A DNA stretch of 7,731 nt from the NCBI GenBank assembly GCA_021202205.1, contig JAJQDJ010000003.1, positions 1 to 7,731 of the forward strand. Reading direction: 5' to 3'. This stretch comes from Erysipelotrichaceae bacterium (GTDB taxonomy: Bacteria; Bacillota_I; Bacilli_A; Erysipelotrichales; Coprobacillaceae). Below, one piece after another: positions 6,022 to 7,731 of the stretch (the stretch's first letter is position 1; the number at the start of each line of letters is the position of its first letter). Below the pieces are notes generated by a model that did no database searches, was not told the DNA's origin, and was given only the letters and a program-made list of their open reading frames with translations. Both the position numbers and the translations under genes were made by a program.

Positions 6022-7572
6022 TTAACGGGTTCCGCCGCCTCCACCACCAGAAAAACCACCTATTGAACTTGAGCCTACTGTGCCTCATGATGAGCCTGTA
6101 CACCCGTATGAACAAAACCATGAAGATGATATATATAATAGTAATCATCATAATCATTTAAATCATCGTTTAATCCTAAAACACTTCTTAGAATTAAATA
6201 ATATGGATCATCCATTGCTAATAATTCTTGTTGAGAGCATGTTTCTAAATACTTATTTAAAGCTAATACTTGCTTCATATCTTCTTTAACATTTAGATCA
6301 AAAACTTCTCTTTTTGTATGAATATGTATATATAAGAATCGATCATGCAAGTCTTCATAAGATAATTTTCCCATATTGATATATTGATGAGTCATATAAG
6401 TATTAACATGATCATACCAATCTTCAAAGTTATAGTAGTGTTCCATACAATATTTCTTAAATGCTTTTTCACCAAGTTGTGATTTGTCTTTAGATGCCTG
6501 TCTAAGATACATGAGTAATTCTTTATCTAATGCGTTTTCACATACCATTTGGTCTAAATCAATGTATGATTGATTATCATAATCAATCTTTTGATGACTT
6601 AGACATCTTATCATAACAGCCTCTAACAATCCACTATCATCTTCAATAAGATCTAATTTTTTGGCTAAATAGTAAAATTCATAAAGATCTTTTATAGGTA
6701 TACTTTTAGAAGGTTCTAAATTATCATCAGTCAATAAAGAATGATCGCTAAAAACAAAGGCTTCTAACTTCTTTTTCTTAGATGAATAGCCATATATTTC
6801 AATTCCTGCAGCCAAAGCAATAAAAGCAATAATTCCAAAAATCCCTATAACAAACAGTTGTATTTCTTCGTCACTATACATTTCTTCTAAAATATTATCT
6901 AAATTATCATCAACATAACTCAAATTTTCAAAACAATTATCATTAAACTCTAATAATAACTGCATCCCACCATCTTCATAGATTGTATCTTCGCTCTGTA
7001 AAATAAGACTTCCCTCATCAAAAGTCATATCCAAATGTATCTACAAAAGCACTATCTTCATCCAAATCAAAATAAGAAGAAATAGTAACCTTAGCCTCAT
7101 TAACATCTAAACTCAATTCTGAGAAAAAAGCAAACTTACAACCTTGATAATCATTATACTGTTTGATAAAGTTTGATACATCATATTCAAAAGTATAAAC
7201 CTTTTCACCATATTCACTAATACCAAAACATATTTCATAATAATCATCATCCTGAACAAGGCCACATTTACCTCTCTTTTCCTCAAATGAAGCATCTACA
7301 TTCCATTCACCAATATTAGTATAAACAAGACCATCCTCATCCATAACTTCTAAATGCGTTATGTTAGAATCACCCATATTTTCCATAACTTTGTATACTG
7401 CAGTTCCTTCATACACATCCATATGCCAAACTTCTATAATATGAGCATCACCCTCTTTATCAATATAAACATTGATATTCATTGCATCAAGACTATTATC
7501 CTGTGCCTTAACTTGTACACTCCCAAATATCAAGCACAAAAACACTGATAAAGCCATTATAATTTTTTTCAT
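6022..7572 (-). pseudogene. DUF2207-family signal-peptide membrane protein, broken by at least two frameshifts and a stop
   Basis: The gene starts at ATG 7572 (AGAAGGG about 10 bases upstream), giving MKKIIMALSVFLCLIFGSVQ and an Ala-type cleavage near VKA-QD, so a secreted N-terminal half. That half shows DUF2207 hallmarks: AHIIEVWHMDVYEGTAVYKV, YTNIGEWNVDASFEEKRGKC, CFGISEYGEKVYTFEYDV. After FVDTFGYDF it stops at 7018. One T too many in TTTT (A4 at 7020-7023) explains this, because the next frame continues DEGSLILQSEDTIYED. This second piece has a membrane helix IQLFVIGIFGIIAFIALAAG followed by KKKK and a cytoplasmic domain. Near 6128-6138 an AT repeat shifts the frame again. The remaining tail (SSSWFCSYGCTGSS, TGA at 6085-6087, then SSSIGGFSGGGGGGTR to TAA 6022-6024) is the glycine-rich end typical of the family. 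Function of the family is unknown. The earlier possible starts upstream of 7572 lack ribosome binding sites. Confidence 0.75.
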
Positions 7573-7608
7573 TTGTCTGTTTTCCCTTCTGTGTATAACA
7601 CACATATT

Positions 7609-7637
7609 ATTATAAACTATCCATAAATATAATTCAT
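7609..7637 (-). promoter_or_regulatory. Possible promoter of the DUF2207-dut transcript
   Basis: On the minus strand a perfect TATAAT (7609-7614) lies about 37 bases before the ATG at 7572. The hexamer 17 bases upstream (ATGAAT at 7632-7637) is a poor -35. The -10 looks real, the -35 is weak. Confidence 0.35.
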
Positions 7638-7657
7638 TAAAAATCATTCATTTGAAT

Positions 7658-7688
7658 TCTAAAAAAATAAGAGCCTTAAGCTCAATGT
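7658..7688 (-). terminator. Candidate terminator of a gene beyond the right edge
   Basis: On the minus strand GAGCT-TAA-GGCTC (5 bp with one G-T pair) is followed by TTATTTTTTTAG. The stem is short. A longer imperfect pairing between AAAAATAA...CTTAA and TTAAG...TTATTTTT (about 7664-7706) is also possible. No coding sequence is visible from 7573 to 7731. Confidence 0.4.
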
Positions 7689-7731
7689 CATTAAGTTTAT
7701 TTTTAAGAAATTATATGTTAATGACTTTACG

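Noticed and set aside
6080..6289. Plus-strand open frame rich in His and Asn opposite the DUF2207 gene
   Set aside because: It is the complement of the Asp/Tyr-rich stretch of the DUF2207 protein; no ribosome binding site or family resemblance.
7113..7295. Minus-strand 60-codon frame within the DUF2207 N-terminal half
   Set aside because: An alternative frame of a recognisable domain; it ends close to the frameshift but does not rejoin it, and has no start signal.
7354..7548. Plus-strand 64-codon frame opposite the DUF2207 signal peptide region
   Set aside because: Antisense shadow of the secreted domain, with no ribosome binding site.
7573..7647. Upstream extension of the DUF2207 N-terminus by 25 residues
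   Set aside because: The extension would bury the signal peptide and runs through the TATAAT box; the ATG at 7572 has a ribosome binding site and starts a typical signal sequence.
1..7731. CRISPR array, tRNA, rRNA or riboswitch
   Set aside because: No regularly spaced direct repeats, cloverleaf with a T-loop, conserved rRNA segment or recognisable aptamer core was seen on either strand.

Overview
The window is AT-rich DNA (roughly 30-35% G+C by eye) with strong AGGAGG-type ribosome binding sites, short intergenic gaps and hairpin-plus-T-run terminators. Together with the gene content (cellobiose-type PTS, zinc-less ROK kinase, DUF2207 protein, class I aminotransferase of the PF12897 type), this suggests a host-associated low-G+C Firmicute. 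An Erysipelotrichia-like gut bacterium is my best guess, but that is inference; there is no rRNA or marker gene here.

Layout: nearly everything is on the minus strand. From the right, a signal-peptide DUF2207 protein broken into three frames (7572-6022) precedes an intact dUTPase (6003-5500). Below it lie a Fic-domain remnant (about 5459-5157) and, convergent to it, the only plus-strand gene: an intact aminotransferase (3837-5111) with its own promoter and terminator. Left of that is a broken ROK-family regulator (about 3768-2997) that overlaps an intact PHP-domain phosphoesterase (3007-2108), which ends in a terminator. Next come a perfect 19-bp inverted repeat (1928-1976), a headless and tailless AAA-type ATPase remnant (about 1937-1452) and a terminator. 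The leftmost operon holds a PTS IIB gene interrupted by a frameshift in a run of seven T (1391-958) and an intact ROK sugar kinase (951-79), closed by a terminator.

How the genes may work together: the IIB protein and ROK kinase look like the end of a sugar (possibly beta-glucoside) uptake and phosphorylation unit. The ROK regulator and PHP protein form a second, translationally overlapping pair. The aminotransferase and dUTPase are stand-alone metabolic genes.

The notable property is decay. Five of nine gene loci carry frameshifts, stops or truncations, several of them in short homopolymers or an AT repeat, while four neighbouring genes are perfectly open. This is either a degrading accessory region or base-calling error in homopolymers. 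I see no convincing new multi-gene system. The best leads are the slippery heptamer in the IIB gene, the shared VAYRH C-terminal tail in two unrelated reading frames, and the large hairpin at the broken end of the ATPase.
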